Part shown: positions 44,270 through 56,173 of the stretch, in pieces
Numbering within the stretch: position 1 is the first letter of the stretch
Layout of the letters: the number at the start of each line of letters is the position of its first letter
Source: Athripsodes cinereus
Lineage: Eukaryota > Arthropoda > Insecta > Trichoptera > Leptoceridae
Length of the DNA stretch: 64,000 bases
Direction: 5' to 3'
Assembly (NCBI GenBank): GCA_947579605.1
Contig: OX388309.1
Coordinates: 18,732,713-18,796,712 of the forward strand
Translations under genes and position numbers: made by a program
The notes under the pieces: generated by a model
Seen by the model: the letters and a program-made list of their open reading frames with translations, nothing else
Database searches by the model: none
Told to the model about the DNA's origin: nothing

Positions 44270-44555
44270 ATCTATATCCTCACGCCGCATCCCATGTGGG
44301 GTAGGCAGAGAGAACGGAACGCCTTAAATAGATCTATCCTTACATTCTAAACTTCTTTTGTTTACATCCAGTTTCTCATACATGGACACCGATTTCTCTT
44401 ACTCAACACGCAGCCGTTCTTGAGTATTTGTTCCACGTGATCAAGCACGTAGTTCTTGGACGTCCGCGCTTCCTCACAACCCTTCATTCAGATAAATATA
44501 CCCCCTTCGTCATCGTTTCATCGCGCATTCGCTCAACATGTTTAAACCATGTATA
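44270..44555 (-). pseudogene. LINE-B C-terminal fragment
   Basis: On the plus strand it shows 'cctcacgccgcatcccatgt', 'ggggtaggcagagagaacgg' and, further in, 'tctcttactcaacacgcagc', the reverse complement of the LINE-B end. Short indels break the frame, e.g. near 44345 and 44455. Confidence 0.7.
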
Positions 44556-46034
44556 GATAGACAATGATTATAATTATTATGCTCATTGAAATAAAATTTG
44601 CTCCTGAAATAATCAACTTGCAATATTACCGAAGGAATAATAATATTATGTTGGATACTTTAGTTTAGAACATTCACTGTCACTGTCTTATCAACTAGGA
44701 TGACACTGTATCTATATGCACATATTTTACTAAATATATATCCCATAGATACCTATACATGTTTACTAGATATATTATGTAGATATTAATGTTTTTGCAT
44801 AACGTTACATATTATCTACTATTAGTTGTTACGACCTCGCATATTTACTATTCGTATATAAAAATAGTTAAGAATTCCACGCACGCCAACTGTACCTATA
44901 CTGTAACATCAAAGATCATGAGAAATAATATTGGTCCAAAGAATGAAAGAATGGTGAAAATTGTCGGAATAGAGGTTGGTACTAATATACCTAATAATAA
45001 TAGTGCTCATATTGGCGCCAGCACAGAATATGTTTCCAGGTATTGCATCGGGAGTATATTGTAGAGGGTGATTGGGTGCGCTGTGAAATAGAATTGAAGT
45101 GTTATGTGGTGTGGTATGGTGTTAGAATACTTGTCTAGCTATAACATAGACATGTAGGTATTATTTAATCCATGGCATCGCTGTAAATTGCGCAAATAAC
45201 AGTTATAAACACCGGCTCAGAAATAGACTTACATATTATACCTGCACCTGAGATGGATTTATGAAAGCAATGTGTCTATGAGTATTGAGTACTTTACCTA
45301 TACGCTATGCTATTATAATATTATTTGTTTCTGTACAAGCAGACTAATATTTTATTATTGTGCATTCATGAAACGCATCAATATAGTATTTACTCGTACC
45401 TACTGGTGGTACATAATATATTATTATCTTTTACACTAAACGCTGATGCTGATGAATACATATCTATTTCAGTAACAGTGAGAGCATTGTTGCATGTAGT
45501 TTATCTGCCTCAATTTTCAGGCGTATTGAATTCTCACATAATGCACAATGTAATCCTCATTGCTTATCTAAATACTTCGTCTCTGGATAATGAACGCGCT
45601 ATATGTCTTCATATTTTTATATAGTGATCCAATTTTCTAACTTTTAAGGTTCATGGAAATGGTATATTTTGCGGTAATTTGGTATGTAATTAAAAAAGAT
45701 AATTTGATAATAATAATACACTGTGGTGATCATGTTAGATATCATTTGGACAATAATTGTATTAGGTAATAATTACATTAATTTCCACTGCTTATTTTCC
45801 TACGTAAATTCACGAGTCCTTGAAGTTGGGAATAATTTTGATTTCTTGTGCGCCCACCAATACATTTATCCATAATATGTGTTTTTTGGTTTGTGTATAT
45901 ACCCAAGTACCTTATAAATTATATCCTCTTTCAATTATTGAAATTGCACATTGGGTTGTTACGCTTAATAAATATAATATATGTAATATATTAGTATCTA
46001 TTGTATTTTATGGTGATGATTAGACGTAAATAAT

Positions 46035-46085
46035 AATATGTAGGTAGGTACACTGGTAGGTAAGTAGGTAGGTACATACATAATA
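46035..46085 (+). repeat. (GGTA)n-rich short tandem repeat
   Basis: 'taggtaggtacactggtagg', 'taagtaggtaggtacataca' is a degenerate tetranucleotide tract directly upstream of the LINE fragment at 46094. Confidence 0.6.
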
Positions 46086-46093
46086 TTATTAAG

Positions 46094-46835
46094 GTGCCTA
46101 CAGGTTGCCTTTGGGTTGCTTCACCGAGACGACAACACCTTATAAACTACGACCCTATATCCATTCAAAACATCAACATCATTCCATCCAAACATGTTAA
46201 GTTTCTTGGAGCCTACATTGACAGTTCATTATCTATGGATAAACACGTCTCATCAACCGTCAGTAAATGTTTCTTTTCACTGAGGCAATTAACTCCCATT
46301 AGAAGATGCCTGACATCCCACGATGCTAGAACATTGATAAATTCCTTTGTGGTATCTCGGGTAGATTACTGTAACGGTATTCTGGCCAATTTACCGCAAT
46401 ACCAGCTTCAGAGAATCCAATCTGTGCTCAACGCCGCTGCCCGCTTAATTTTCAAAATGGACCAACGCTCCCATATAACTAGTACCCTCAAAAATCTGCA
46501 CTGGCTCAAGTGCGCTGAAAGGATTGCTTTCAAGGTTTGCCTCACAGTCTTCAAATCCATTCATAATATGGCTCCATCATACATCTCCGAACTCTGTAGA
46601 CAGCAAGTTCCAAATCAAAGACAAAGCACTCTTAGGTCAGGTTCTGATACGGGTGTCAGGTTGACGGAAATCGGTGTAAGAGGGAGACCTAAGTATTCCT
46701 TTCGAGCCTTCAGCTCGGCTGGACCATCCATGTGGAATGATCTTCCTGAACAAGTGCGTAAAACACAGTCTCTTGATTTGTTCAAGAGTCGATTAAAGAC
46801 ACACTTGTTTGGTATATCATATAAATGATATAAAT
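46094..46835 (+). pseudogene. CR1/L2-like LINE reverse transcriptase C-terminal part
   Basis: An intact 244-codon frame lacks the catalytic YADD box and starts after it. It has KHVKFLGAYIDSSLSMDKHV, then RTLINSFVVSRVDYCNGILA, LQRIQSVLNAAARLIFKM, TLKNLHWLKCAERIAFKV, a basic linker, and the terminal FSSAGPSMWNDLPEQVR and FKSRLKTHLF. This order is that of the RT thumb and C-terminal domain of CR1/L2-type LINEs. Stop at 46826-46828. The 5' truncation with an open frame suggests a fairly recent insertion. Confidence 0.88.
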
Positions 46836-47889
46836 TGTACAACTTATTGTTATTTATATATGTTTAGTTTTTATAATAGCTTATTAATATTTGTATTATA
46901 TGTATCAGGCTTCAATCATAGGTATAAACACGATATTTTAGGATGCGCCCTTGAAGTGAATATATTCCACAAAACGGCGCACTATAAATAGTCTAGTTAT
47001 TATATTACAGGTGTAGGTATAATATGTATGATATATAATTATAAAATCACCTTGAATATTTTTCATTATGTCAATATGGAAATGAAACAATTAGCAATGT
47101 CCATCTATATCATTACCTAAAGCAGCGAGGTAAGAAAGTATAGGAATATAGTAATATTTTAATTAAAATACCTATGTACAACATACAAAATAATATAATA
47201 TATTATATACCTACATGGTATTATATGCAGAAGATGTATTCTTAGGCCTGTATCGTATTTCGCTATAATGATAAATATTTATTGAATTGAAAACATGCAA
47301 TAATATGTTTTGGAATGTTTTGTATAAATACAGAGTAGATTGGTAAACAAAATGAAAAATATTTGTAATTCGCAATGCTGCAATAATTCGTTTGACATCT
47401 GTGTAAACAAAATAACATGAGGCACCATAATCATATTGGAACACGTACATATTAAATACCTCTGCTTACTATTCAATATTCACATAATTATACTGTATGT
47501 ATTATATTATAACTGTTGCATTCCTCAACTCATGGAGTCTGTTAAGTAATGTTTTGAGTATTTTTTAAAGCCTCCATCGCGGGTCTATAAAAGGAAATTG
47601 GAAGGACATTCCGAATGGTTTATATCATCAGATTTATAGCCTATATAATGTATAATTAGTCACGTGAAAAATATTATGAGACATTGTTATTATCTGTAGC
47701 GTACGAGCATAGGCATCTTGTTGTTATTTTTGTTATAAGTCATTGCGCAATGACAAATTAAAACTTCTTAAAATAATTATTGCTTTAAATTAAATGTTTG
47801 CTAAGGATCCTTGTTTGTAATATTCTTATTATATTTTAAAAATAAGTAATTTTTAATGGAAAAAATATCGAACATCTATGGTATAATTA

Positions 47890-48089
47890 TTTATAAAATG
47901 AAACACAATATATAGTTATTCCACTATTGACGTTATTTATTTTTGCGAGCCGGCTTTCAAGAGCTTCCGCTCTCATCGTCAGGCAAAAGTACTTTACTTT
48001 TGCCTGACGAAAGCTCTTGAAAGCCGGCTCGCAAAAATAAATAAAGTCAATAGTGGAATAACTATATATTGTGTTTCATTTTATAAATT
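47890..48089. mobile_element. Foldback palindrome, 200 bp
   Basis: Arms of about 100 bp (47890-47991 and 47995-48089) are inverted copies around a 3-nt centre. They include 'tatatagttattccactatt', 'tttttgcgagccggctttca' and 'cgtcaggcaaaagta'. The left arm has a 9-nt insertion ('ccgctctca') and there is a single base change next to 'gac/gtca'. The very small loop implies a strong cruciform/hairpin. Confidence 0.8.
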
Positions 48090-48519
48090 ATTAATATGGG
48101 CTTCCACCAAGAGCCGTCGGTCGATAAATTAAACTTTATCTATGGTATATTTATATATTATCATTTGTTTCTATTGTGTCGTGTTTTGAAGACCCATGCG
48201 TTGATTTCTTTATTTGCAAATTTTGTAAATAGATGAGAACTTGAGAATACACTTTCAATGAGAATATTTGATAAACGGTGCATGTTTGCTATGTGTTTGT
48301 GTATCTGTATATTTTTTTTCTACATAGCTACCTAATAATGTAACGAATATCTATAACTTAAATGAATTAGGAAACTTATTTATTTTCTTTGATTTAAGTG
48401 ACACACACGTATTATAGAAGTTGCCTTTCGATTAGATTTTGCATAATGTCACATTGTGTAAACATGGTTCTCCAATCCAGATGTCTGATTAGTATTTTTA
48501 CTGTTTATTTCAAACTAGA

Positions 48520-48785
48520 TGTTCCTACCCGACGTCGTCAGAGTGAATTTCATAAAAAAATTCGTTACGGCAACTGTTTCGTTGCGGAACTGTCATGCAA
48601 AAGTCATTTTCATACAGAAATACAATCCAAATTTCCGACTTTTTTGTTGAATTTACCAAAATTTTCTTTCATGAAAACCGTCTCCTGATAATTACGAACA
48701 CAACAAAAAAAGAATCAGCCAATTCGGTTCAGCCGTTCTCAAGTTATGGGGGAACATATGTACATGATCAACTCATTTTTATTTA
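48520..48785 (+). repeat. Dispersed insect-type repeat, unclassified
   Basis: 'ttcctacccgacgtcgtcag', 'aaatttccgacttttttgtt' and 'aatcagccaattcggttcag', 'ccgttctcaagttatgg' are phrases seen in interspersed repeats of several insect genomes (remembered, not searched). There is a coding-like frame without an intact start. The element type is uncertain. Confidence 0.35.
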
Positions 48786-49009
48786 ATATGTAGAAGATCT
48801 ATGGGTTTGTTTTATCACATGAGATATATATTAAAATATTTATTTTTGTGATGACATAGGTAGGTATTTATTTTTGAATAATCTTGAATATAAAAACAAA
48901 ACAAATTAATATTGTAGATTCCATTTAATCAAAAACACAACCTCTGTACTTCAGATATAATAATTACTATGCAACGATGTTTTGAAATATACTTAGATTT
49001 ATTTATATC

Positions 49010-49790
49010 ATCATCATCATCATCGCCCTCAACGCTACTCTCGGGAGCACAGGGCAGAAACCAGCCTCCTCCATTCAGAGCGTCTCTGTGCCAATTGCGT
49101 CACCTCTTTCCACGACATTCCTTGCGCTCTGATATCGTTGTCATAGGAACGGTGTATTGTGAAAGAGGGACGCCCGGGCCGACGGAACCCCTGCGGACGG
49201 AAAAACAGTGCTCTTTTTGGCCAACTATCATTAGGCATTCTCAAAACATGTCCCAGCCAGGACCATCGTCTCTCCTGTATTACGGAGATTACAGGTCTCT
49301 GCTGGGTGCGCCGGCGCACAGCATCATTTGTAACATGTTCATACCATTTGACATCCAAAATCCTTCTAAGACACCTGTTTTCAAAGCTTAGTATCTTCCG
49401 CTCTTGAGCCTTGGTTAAGTGCCAAGACTCACAGTCATATAGAAGGATTGGGATGATGCACGCATTGAACAAGCGACATTTTGTCCTGATGCTGAGTCCA
49501 GACGCCTTCCAAACTTTGTTCATGTTATTGAAAGCCCCACTAGCTGCCCCTATGTGGATTGGTAATTCCGATCGGAGATCACCCTCTGGCGTTATGGTTG
49601 CTCCCAGGTACCTGAATTTGCTAACCTGAGATATTTGGGAATTACCAACCATTAGTGGGGTGTGAGTACTCGTGCATGTACTATTACATATGTACTCCGT
49701 TTTACCAGCGTTGATACGAAGGTTATTTATATGGATAGTGCAAATCGAAATTACATATTTTTGTTCGGCTGTGCACAAGTGCACAAGAAT
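49010..49790 (-). pseudogene. LINE-C reverse transcriptase C-terminal part
   Basis: The minus-strand frame 49784-49035 gives LRINAGKTEYICN, VSKFRYLGATITPEGDLRSE, IIPILLYDCESWHLTKAQER, LSFENRCLRRILDVKWYEHV, RRWSWLGHVLRMPND and a terminal SALCSRE. It lacks the YADD box, which would precede. The family is non-LTR, with a GHVLRM C-terminal motif and a (GAT)n tail at 49010-49024 (read in minus as ATGATGATG). It is 5'-truncated. Confidence 0.86.
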
Positions 49791-50711
49791 ATAAACTTAT
49801 ATGTGTAGGCAGCCATTGCTTACAATATAGGTAATCTAATACAAATATAGGTACATAATATTATTATGCTAGATAGATCTGTCAGTCAGTTTGTATCATA
49901 TGGATGAGAGTTGTGTTGCGTTCTGTAGGCTCACCAATATTGTATTTAAGTAGTAATAACAGACTCACAACACCATGGCACCGTTATGTTTCATTTAAGT
50001 CTTCTTCATAATATGGACTATCTGTCGGATACCAGTTTGATACTCTTTTTTTTAGAGCACACTAATCAAACACTAATATTCCTCCAGTCTAGCTTAGTCC
50101 TAAAATCGTATTTGGATTTTCAAAGATTTAAATTAAAATGTACCTATTAATTAAGAATTTAGTACATATTTCAAAGTTGATTAGAGTTATTTATTCATTT
50201 ATTAATATAATATAATAAAATTTATTTTTAACATTTATATTTTGCAATTACATGAGACTAAAAATCTAATTTGTCTTTACGCGATGTACTCGTATTCATA
50301 ATTACCATGAAAGCATACCTAATGCGAAATGTATGCCTTGGGTAATTTAAACGTGGTTTGACACTAGTTGCATTTGACACTAGACCAATCGAATACAAAT
50401 CTTAGTTGCACATTTTATTTGGTTTAAAAACTCCTTCCAGTACATTATTATAATGATGCTCTCTGCTCTCTTTCTCTTACTCTCTGACTGGGCCATCATT
50501 AAATTTTAGATATTGCTTATTACTTGTACATACACCTAAATAATTATTACTATCGTGTAGGTACCTACCAGCCCACTAGTCTTTGCGCTAGCTAGTATAA
50601 AACTTACCATAGGTATTAATATTTTATGATTGCTTTATAGTATAGAGATAAACATATATAAATATAGTATAGAGACGATATTGTATCACCTTAGAGTGAC
50701 CTTGACATCTG

Positions 50712-50736
50712 TGTGTATGTGTGTGTGTGTGTGTTT
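50712..50736 (+). repeat. (GT)n microsatellite
   Basis: About 11 dinucleotide units, interrupted once ('tgtgtatgtgtgtgtg'). Confidence 0.8.
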
Positions 50737-50874
50737 TTGTGTGGTTATAAAATAATGGAGAAAACATTGTATTATCTGACCTCCAAGGAACCACTTTTTT
50801 CTCAATAGAAACATAGATATAGGTCCTATGTAGGTACATGGGAAAGGATTCAAATTTCATGTCAAATTCAAATA

Positions 50875-51300
50875 TTTATACTATTCTACTATACTATACC
50901 CTCACGCCATGTCCCAGGAGGGGTAGGCAGAGAGAACGGAACGCCATATAGATCTATCCTTACACACTTCTTTCGCTTCCTCTACATTCATCCAGTTTCT
51001 CATACATGCACGCCGATTTCTCTTACTCAACACGCGTCCGTCCTTACAACACTCCTCTCACATCCGCTCATTCTCCTGATATCCTCATTCTTCACTCTAT
51101 CTCGCAACGTTTTACCAACCATTCTTCTCAGTGAACGCATCTCCACAGCATTTATTCCACTCTCATTCTTTTTCAACCACGTCCAAGTTTCGCTTGCATA
51201 CATAAGTGTCGGTACCAGAATGGTATTGTGCACTAGCATTTTTGTCATGTTCGACACACTGCTATTGCTAACAATGGGTCGAAGTGCACCATTCACCCTA
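50875..51300 (-). pseudogene. LINE-B C-terminal fragment with internal deletion
   Basis: The minus-strand reading has LVHNTILVPTLMYASETW, MRSLRRMVGKTLRDRVKNED and RRMSGCERSV. It then jumps at about 51045 directly into the C-terminal KRNRRACMRN-like block, skipping the WFGHVERM-GRPR region present in other copies. The tail at 50880-50897 is TATAG-type. Confidence 0.8.
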
Positions 51301-51402
51301 GCACCGTTTACAACAATAATATTTATACATTACATTTTACACTAAATATATATTTTACAACAATAATATTTTTTTATAAATATAAGGTTAACTACTACTA
51401 CT

Positions 51403-51606
51403 ACTACTACTATACCATCACGGCATATCCCACAAGTGGGGTAACCAGCAGACCAGCTGCATGTAAGAAACATGCAAGCTGTCCTCTTCGTGCCAGTATA
51501 AAATTAAGACATTCAGGATGGGTGGCAAACCTCATCGCTGAATTTAAGATGTACAATGTCTTAATTTTTTCGAACACCTGCCTTTTACAGGACACTCGAA
51601 AACTTA
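51403..51606 (-). repeat. SINE-like family S, full-length-looking copy
   Basis: The tail (CTA)n is at 51393-51411 on the plus strand. Then come 'accatcacggcatatcccac', 'aagtggggtaaccagcagac', 'cagctgcatgtaag', 'tcaggatgggtggcaaacct', 'catcgctgaatttaagatgt', 'cgaacacctgccttttacag' and 'gacactcgaaaactt'. It has the same ends as the copy at 14058. Confidence 0.72.
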
Positions 51607-51855
51607 AGGAGAAGGTTAAACTTAACTGTAATAGAATAAATTAAAATGTAATAGAATAAATTAAAAGAGGTCATTATTACGTATACGTATATTATACGTT
51701 TCTTTCATTCTAGTAGGTATATATTTTACGAAATCGAATTGTCTCTTTTCACGACATTCTTGTCTATTGTACCTAGTTTAAAAAAAGATATTTAATAAAT
51801 AATATCACCGTATTTTAGATTTAAATAGGATGGTAGTCAAATACTCTAATATAAT

Positions 51856-51888
51856 ACATGATACATATTTATATATATGTATCATGTA
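51856..51888. repeat. Short perfect AT palindrome
   Basis: 'acatgatacatat' and 'atatgtatcatgt' form a hairpin with a small A/T loop. Function unknown; such sequences are frequent in AT-rich DNA. Confidence 0.6.
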
Positions 51889-52289
51889 ATAAGGGCTTTT
51901 TGCCGTAGAATGAATACATAAAAATAATATTTGGGTTACTGGTTTGGTACTTTACCTAATAATTGTTCTCAGCGATGAAGTTTTCCACCCATCTTGAATG
52001 TCATTTTTTTGTTTTGGACGGAGCGGTCAGCTTGCATGTTTATGCAGCGAGTACTAAAGAGACCTTTGGGCCAGTGTGTTTTTATTTTAAAACAGTCTTT
52101 TAGTGATAAATTCTATATTTTCAATGTTTTTTTTTTTATTAATAATTTATAAATAATTAAAAACACTTATATTTTCACTATATTTATTTAAACTTATTTT
52201 TTTTTATTCTCAATATGTTTGCTTCACTTTTGTTTTATATTTTATAATTTATTTTAATATATGTATTAACATTTCTTTTCAAAACTAAA

Positions 52290-52356
52290 GAAGGTCGCTT
52301 GAAATTATCAAATGAGTCACTAAGTGACCTGCGGGCCGTAGGTTGCCGACCCCTGA
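52290..52356. mobile_element. One end of a hAT element (relic)
   Basis: 'gacctgcgggccgtaggttg' and 'ccgacccctga' are the inverted form of the common hAT end CAGGGGTCGGCAACC. No matching left end was found within about 1 kb, so only one terminus remains or the partner has decayed. Confidence 0.45.
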
Positions 52357-52529
52357 TCTGCATTGTGATTATGTTTACAAAGATAGTGTGTTGTACAAAG
52401 AAAGCAGACCCCACTATCATATGGGACTAATACATATATGCTCAAGGATTGTATTGTAGAATTTTGCTTATCAAAGAAAAAAATGACATGATTATTTCGT
52501 TTGTTAAACGTTCTCTTTATATACCTACA

Positions 52530-52810
52530 TCTTCTTCCCCTTGTCCTAGTTGGGTCGGGGGCCCATTGCGCTTAGGTGCCTCCTAGATCCCTGTCCACCG
52601 CTGTTTCCAGGACCTCAGGTTCGACACCTGCCCTTGCCAGTTTCTTCTAGGGCGGTACATCGGTCTTCTGCCCTCTCCCACAGCCTCCAAAATCTAATTG
52701 GTAGTTTGTCTTCTGGCATGCGGTTCTCTTTACTATGTTATTTATTTATCTATTTATTTACATATCCACGGCGTGAGCCTATTACATGTTTAAGAATACA
52801 CAATCATACA
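52530..52810 (-). repeat. Retroelement relics with (TTTA)n tail
   Basis: 52540-52700 is GC-rich and coding-like on the minus strand without an intact frame. 52738-52810 on the minus strand is a LINE-like end ('aggctcacgccgtggatatg' then AAATAAATAGATAAATAA). Families not assigned. Confidence 0.35.
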
Positions 52811-52864
52811 AATCAAATTTCTCATTCACAACACAGTTGGAGCAAGACAAGAACAAAAATTGGC

Positions 52865-53092
52865 GAAGAAATGTACATTATTATTATGATTTTTAATATA
52901 ATGAAGAAATGTACATTATTATTATGATTTTTAATATAATGAAGAAATGTACATTATTATTATGATTTTTAATATAATGAAGAAATGTACATTATTATTA
53001 TGATTTTTAATATAATGAAGAAATGTACATTATTATTATGATTTTTAATATAATGAAGAAATGTACATTATTATTATGATTTTTAATATAAT
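52865..53092 (+). repeat. Perfect 38-bp tandem repeat, six copies
   Basis: Units starting 'gaagaaatgtac' begin at 52865, 52903, 52941, 52979, 53017 and 53055. Each is identical, with the inner 'attattattatgattttt'. There are no spacers. The unit is not a multiple of three and encodes nothing. Confidence 0.95.
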
Positions 53093-54369
53093 TTTTTTGA
53101 TATTCATGAATAATATTGTTATTTCAGAGTATTGCTGAGTACCATATTATCTTTACTTTTCACATATGAAATGCACTGATCTATTTTATTTATATTTTAA
53201 AAGTTTTTCCTCATTTTTGTTTAACTGCTGCAAAATAATTATAAGTGATTTTATGGTTCCCGTGTGGAATTAAGATCCTGCAATGAATCATCGTTAAATA
53301 GCGCTTCGGTGGTATATTATGTACCTAAATACCAAATATAATATATTTTTTGCGAATACAATAATAATTAATGCAATAATGGGCCTGCAAGAATTTCACA
53401 TTCAGCAAAATCATATTATCATTGTGTATGCGTCAGCAATGTCAGCATATTACAAGTAACTATAATACTGTATATGTAACTTTTATACATTGTACATATA
53501 TTATAATGTAGGTATATAATATGCAGATAACTACATGACTGTATATAGTTACGATATATACACATAATAAGTATTCATGTAGATACCTAAAAGTATATTT
53601 ATATGAAATAATAATAATAATAATATTATAAGCGTACTGTTTGGAATGCGGGCGTATTTACTACTATACAATAATATACCTAAGTATGCGTGTGGATACA
53701 TATTATAAGTATAGTATAGTATAGATTGGTTTGTGTATGTAGTGTGTGTACATGGTAGTGTAGAGATGGATAGGTATTATTATTATTAGATAGGTATGTG
53801 TCTAGCTAAGCTATATACGGCATGTTAACATTTTATAATGTTGTGTTGACTATATTGCTTACTATAATGTATTATGTACCAACATAACTAGCTTATTCTA
53901 TGTCTATGGGTATATGTACTCACTATATCTAATGTACGCTGTGCAGACTTGAGTCAAGTAAAGGCTTTACTCGCTGCAGTAGGTATGGTCACATCAATAC
54001 CAATATACTATATGGGTATGATACTCTACAGAGTTAGCATACTCGCAGAAAATACACCTGCTGCCCTTTCAATTATCTTGCCTGTTATATTATAATATCC
54101 ACAATAATTTATCAGGGGACACTATTTGCATTGACATTGCTTCACATTCTTTCGCTAGTTTTAATTTTTTTGCACATTTAATCGGAAACAGGAATTTTAA
54201 GTTGGTAAACATTTTTATTATTTTAAAGTATTTACTAAAACGTCTTAGAATGCCTTAATTCAAGGATAATATGTTTAAATGATGTGGTATGCTTATTTTT
54301 ATCCCATGTGCTTATACTTTATAATAATTAACATAAAAATATATATTTGCGAACATATATGTATTAAAT

Positions 54370-54647
54370 ATATTTTGAACTACTCCAGATTAATCATTCC
54401 AATTGATCACACTCATCCATAGTCAACCTATTTGAATAGGTATTAACTAGGTAGGTATGTTGTATATGATACACATGCGTATGTGAACTTCCTTAAGGAG
54501 TGCACAACACAGAGTTTCGACGCTTATGAATCGACTTAGGCTTGGTTAAGAGTACTCTTTAAACCTAGGTAACATTCCCAATTCCTCTGTGTCATGCTTA
54601 TCACGTGTGTTCAATTGGAATGATTAATCTGGAGTAGTTCAAAATAT
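54370..54647. mobile_element. 278-bp element with 43-bp terminal inverted repeats
   Basis: The left arm (54370-54412, 'atattttgaactactccaga' ... 'caattgatcacac') and right arm (54605-54647) match at 42 of 43 positions as inverted complements. The middle is unrelated sequence with no frame. A MITE, possibly TA-targeting since A/T flanks obscure the duplication; superfamily unresolved. Confidence 0.75.
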
Positions 54648-55941
54648 GTTTGACATCTACACTTCTAGTAAGTTAAAAATCCAGTTCCCGACATCCAATT
54701 GTGTCAAAAAATTCATAACATAAATATATGTATTGTTTTTTGGACGTCGAGATATATGTATTCTTCATATTATGTATTCTTTTTCGGAGATTCGTTGACG
54801 AATGATCAAGGAAAATATTATAATAAAAGAAAAGAAAAATATTGAAATAAACCGTGAATTTTATTACAGATAGATAGGTTAATACCTATTTGAAATAATT
54901 CGTTTTGTCCTGATGTTCCAATATCTGTCTAGCCGCTAGCGTAACATTTTGTTTCTTGGTTCAGTAGTAAATTTTAAGATTTAAGTATCTTATGATTATT
55001 AATAGGTGTTAATAACATGAAGCTAGGAAGTATAATAAGATAATTTAAATATACCTAGGTAAGTATGCAAAATATTTCTTAGCAAGCGAGACATTCTTTC
55101 TACCCATCCGTTCTTGATAATTAATTATTAAATACTTATGTATGAAATGCATAAATTAAAATGTAATAATGTACAGTTTGTTATTTTATTTTGTGTCCTT
55201 TATGAATATTAGGCATGTTTTTAATATTCTCATTTAATCATTGTGGTGACATAAACGTGAAGTCTGGAATTTCCGCTGCTAATAGATATATTAAAATTAA
55301 ATAAAAATGTGAAATAGTTTGACGAGTATTTTAGTGCGTTGCAAATGCCAGCGATGAAATAGAGCAATACGTTTTACTCTAACGTAAATCTGAATTATAT
55401 ACCCACACCTATATATCTAGGTATACTAATTCACCTAGTGAGGGTTTTACTCATAAATATAAACAATATTATTATTATTATTATTACAGTATGTATATAG
55501 GTACACTTATAAAATATGTAGGTATTATCATCGATCCCATTATTGTATATGCTTATTTATTTAGATTCCACAATAATAATATAATCGTTCCGACTGAAGT
55601 AATATTAGTTAATCATCTCCTTGCTTTGCATCGTTACGCACTGTACAGTGCGTAACATACATATTACTATAAATAACTCAGATGCAGCTTGCTTATGTTT
55701 GTATGCATACCAATCATGTTTAGACAGGTAACTATTTCACTCTCAATACTAAGCAAAAATTAATATCGTCAATGGATCATTGTGACGCGATCTTGTAAAT
55801 AATATTTCACGCCTTATTGTTGTAGACTTATTTTTGGAATATAACAACTGGTTTTGTTGTTATTTTCTTAAATATTTCCAATATTGGCATGCCACTTTGA
55901 TAGATAAATTGAGGTTGTGTGCGTATAGTGTTGTTCTACAC

Positions 55942-56173
55942 CAAGCATGTCAAACTAGCGGCCCGCGGGCCGCATGCGGCCCACAACGCATAGCTTTGCG
56001 GCCCACTAGTAGTACAAAATATAACGGTACAAAAAAATACTCTTTATTAATTTTACCTTTTTTTATACTTTTCAAAATAAACCTAGTTTATAGTATAAAC
56101 ATTTTTTTTATGGCCCACATTAACTTTTAATTTTTTATTTGGCCCGTGTTAGGATTTGAGTTTGACATGCTTG
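55942..56173. mobile_element. hAT MITE, 232 bp, CAAGCATGTC family
   Basis: The ends are CAAGCATGTCAAACT and AGTTTGACATGCTTG. The 8-bp TSD TTCTACAC is perfect at 55934-55941 and 56174-56181. A GC-rich block 'gcggcccgcgggccgca' follows the left end, and the rest is A/T-rich. The ends are those of a known class of animal hAT elements. Confidence 0.88.

Noticed and set aside
52865..53092. Possible CRISPR array
   Set aside because: Repeats are directly adjacent with no spacers, and the DNA is eukaryotic.
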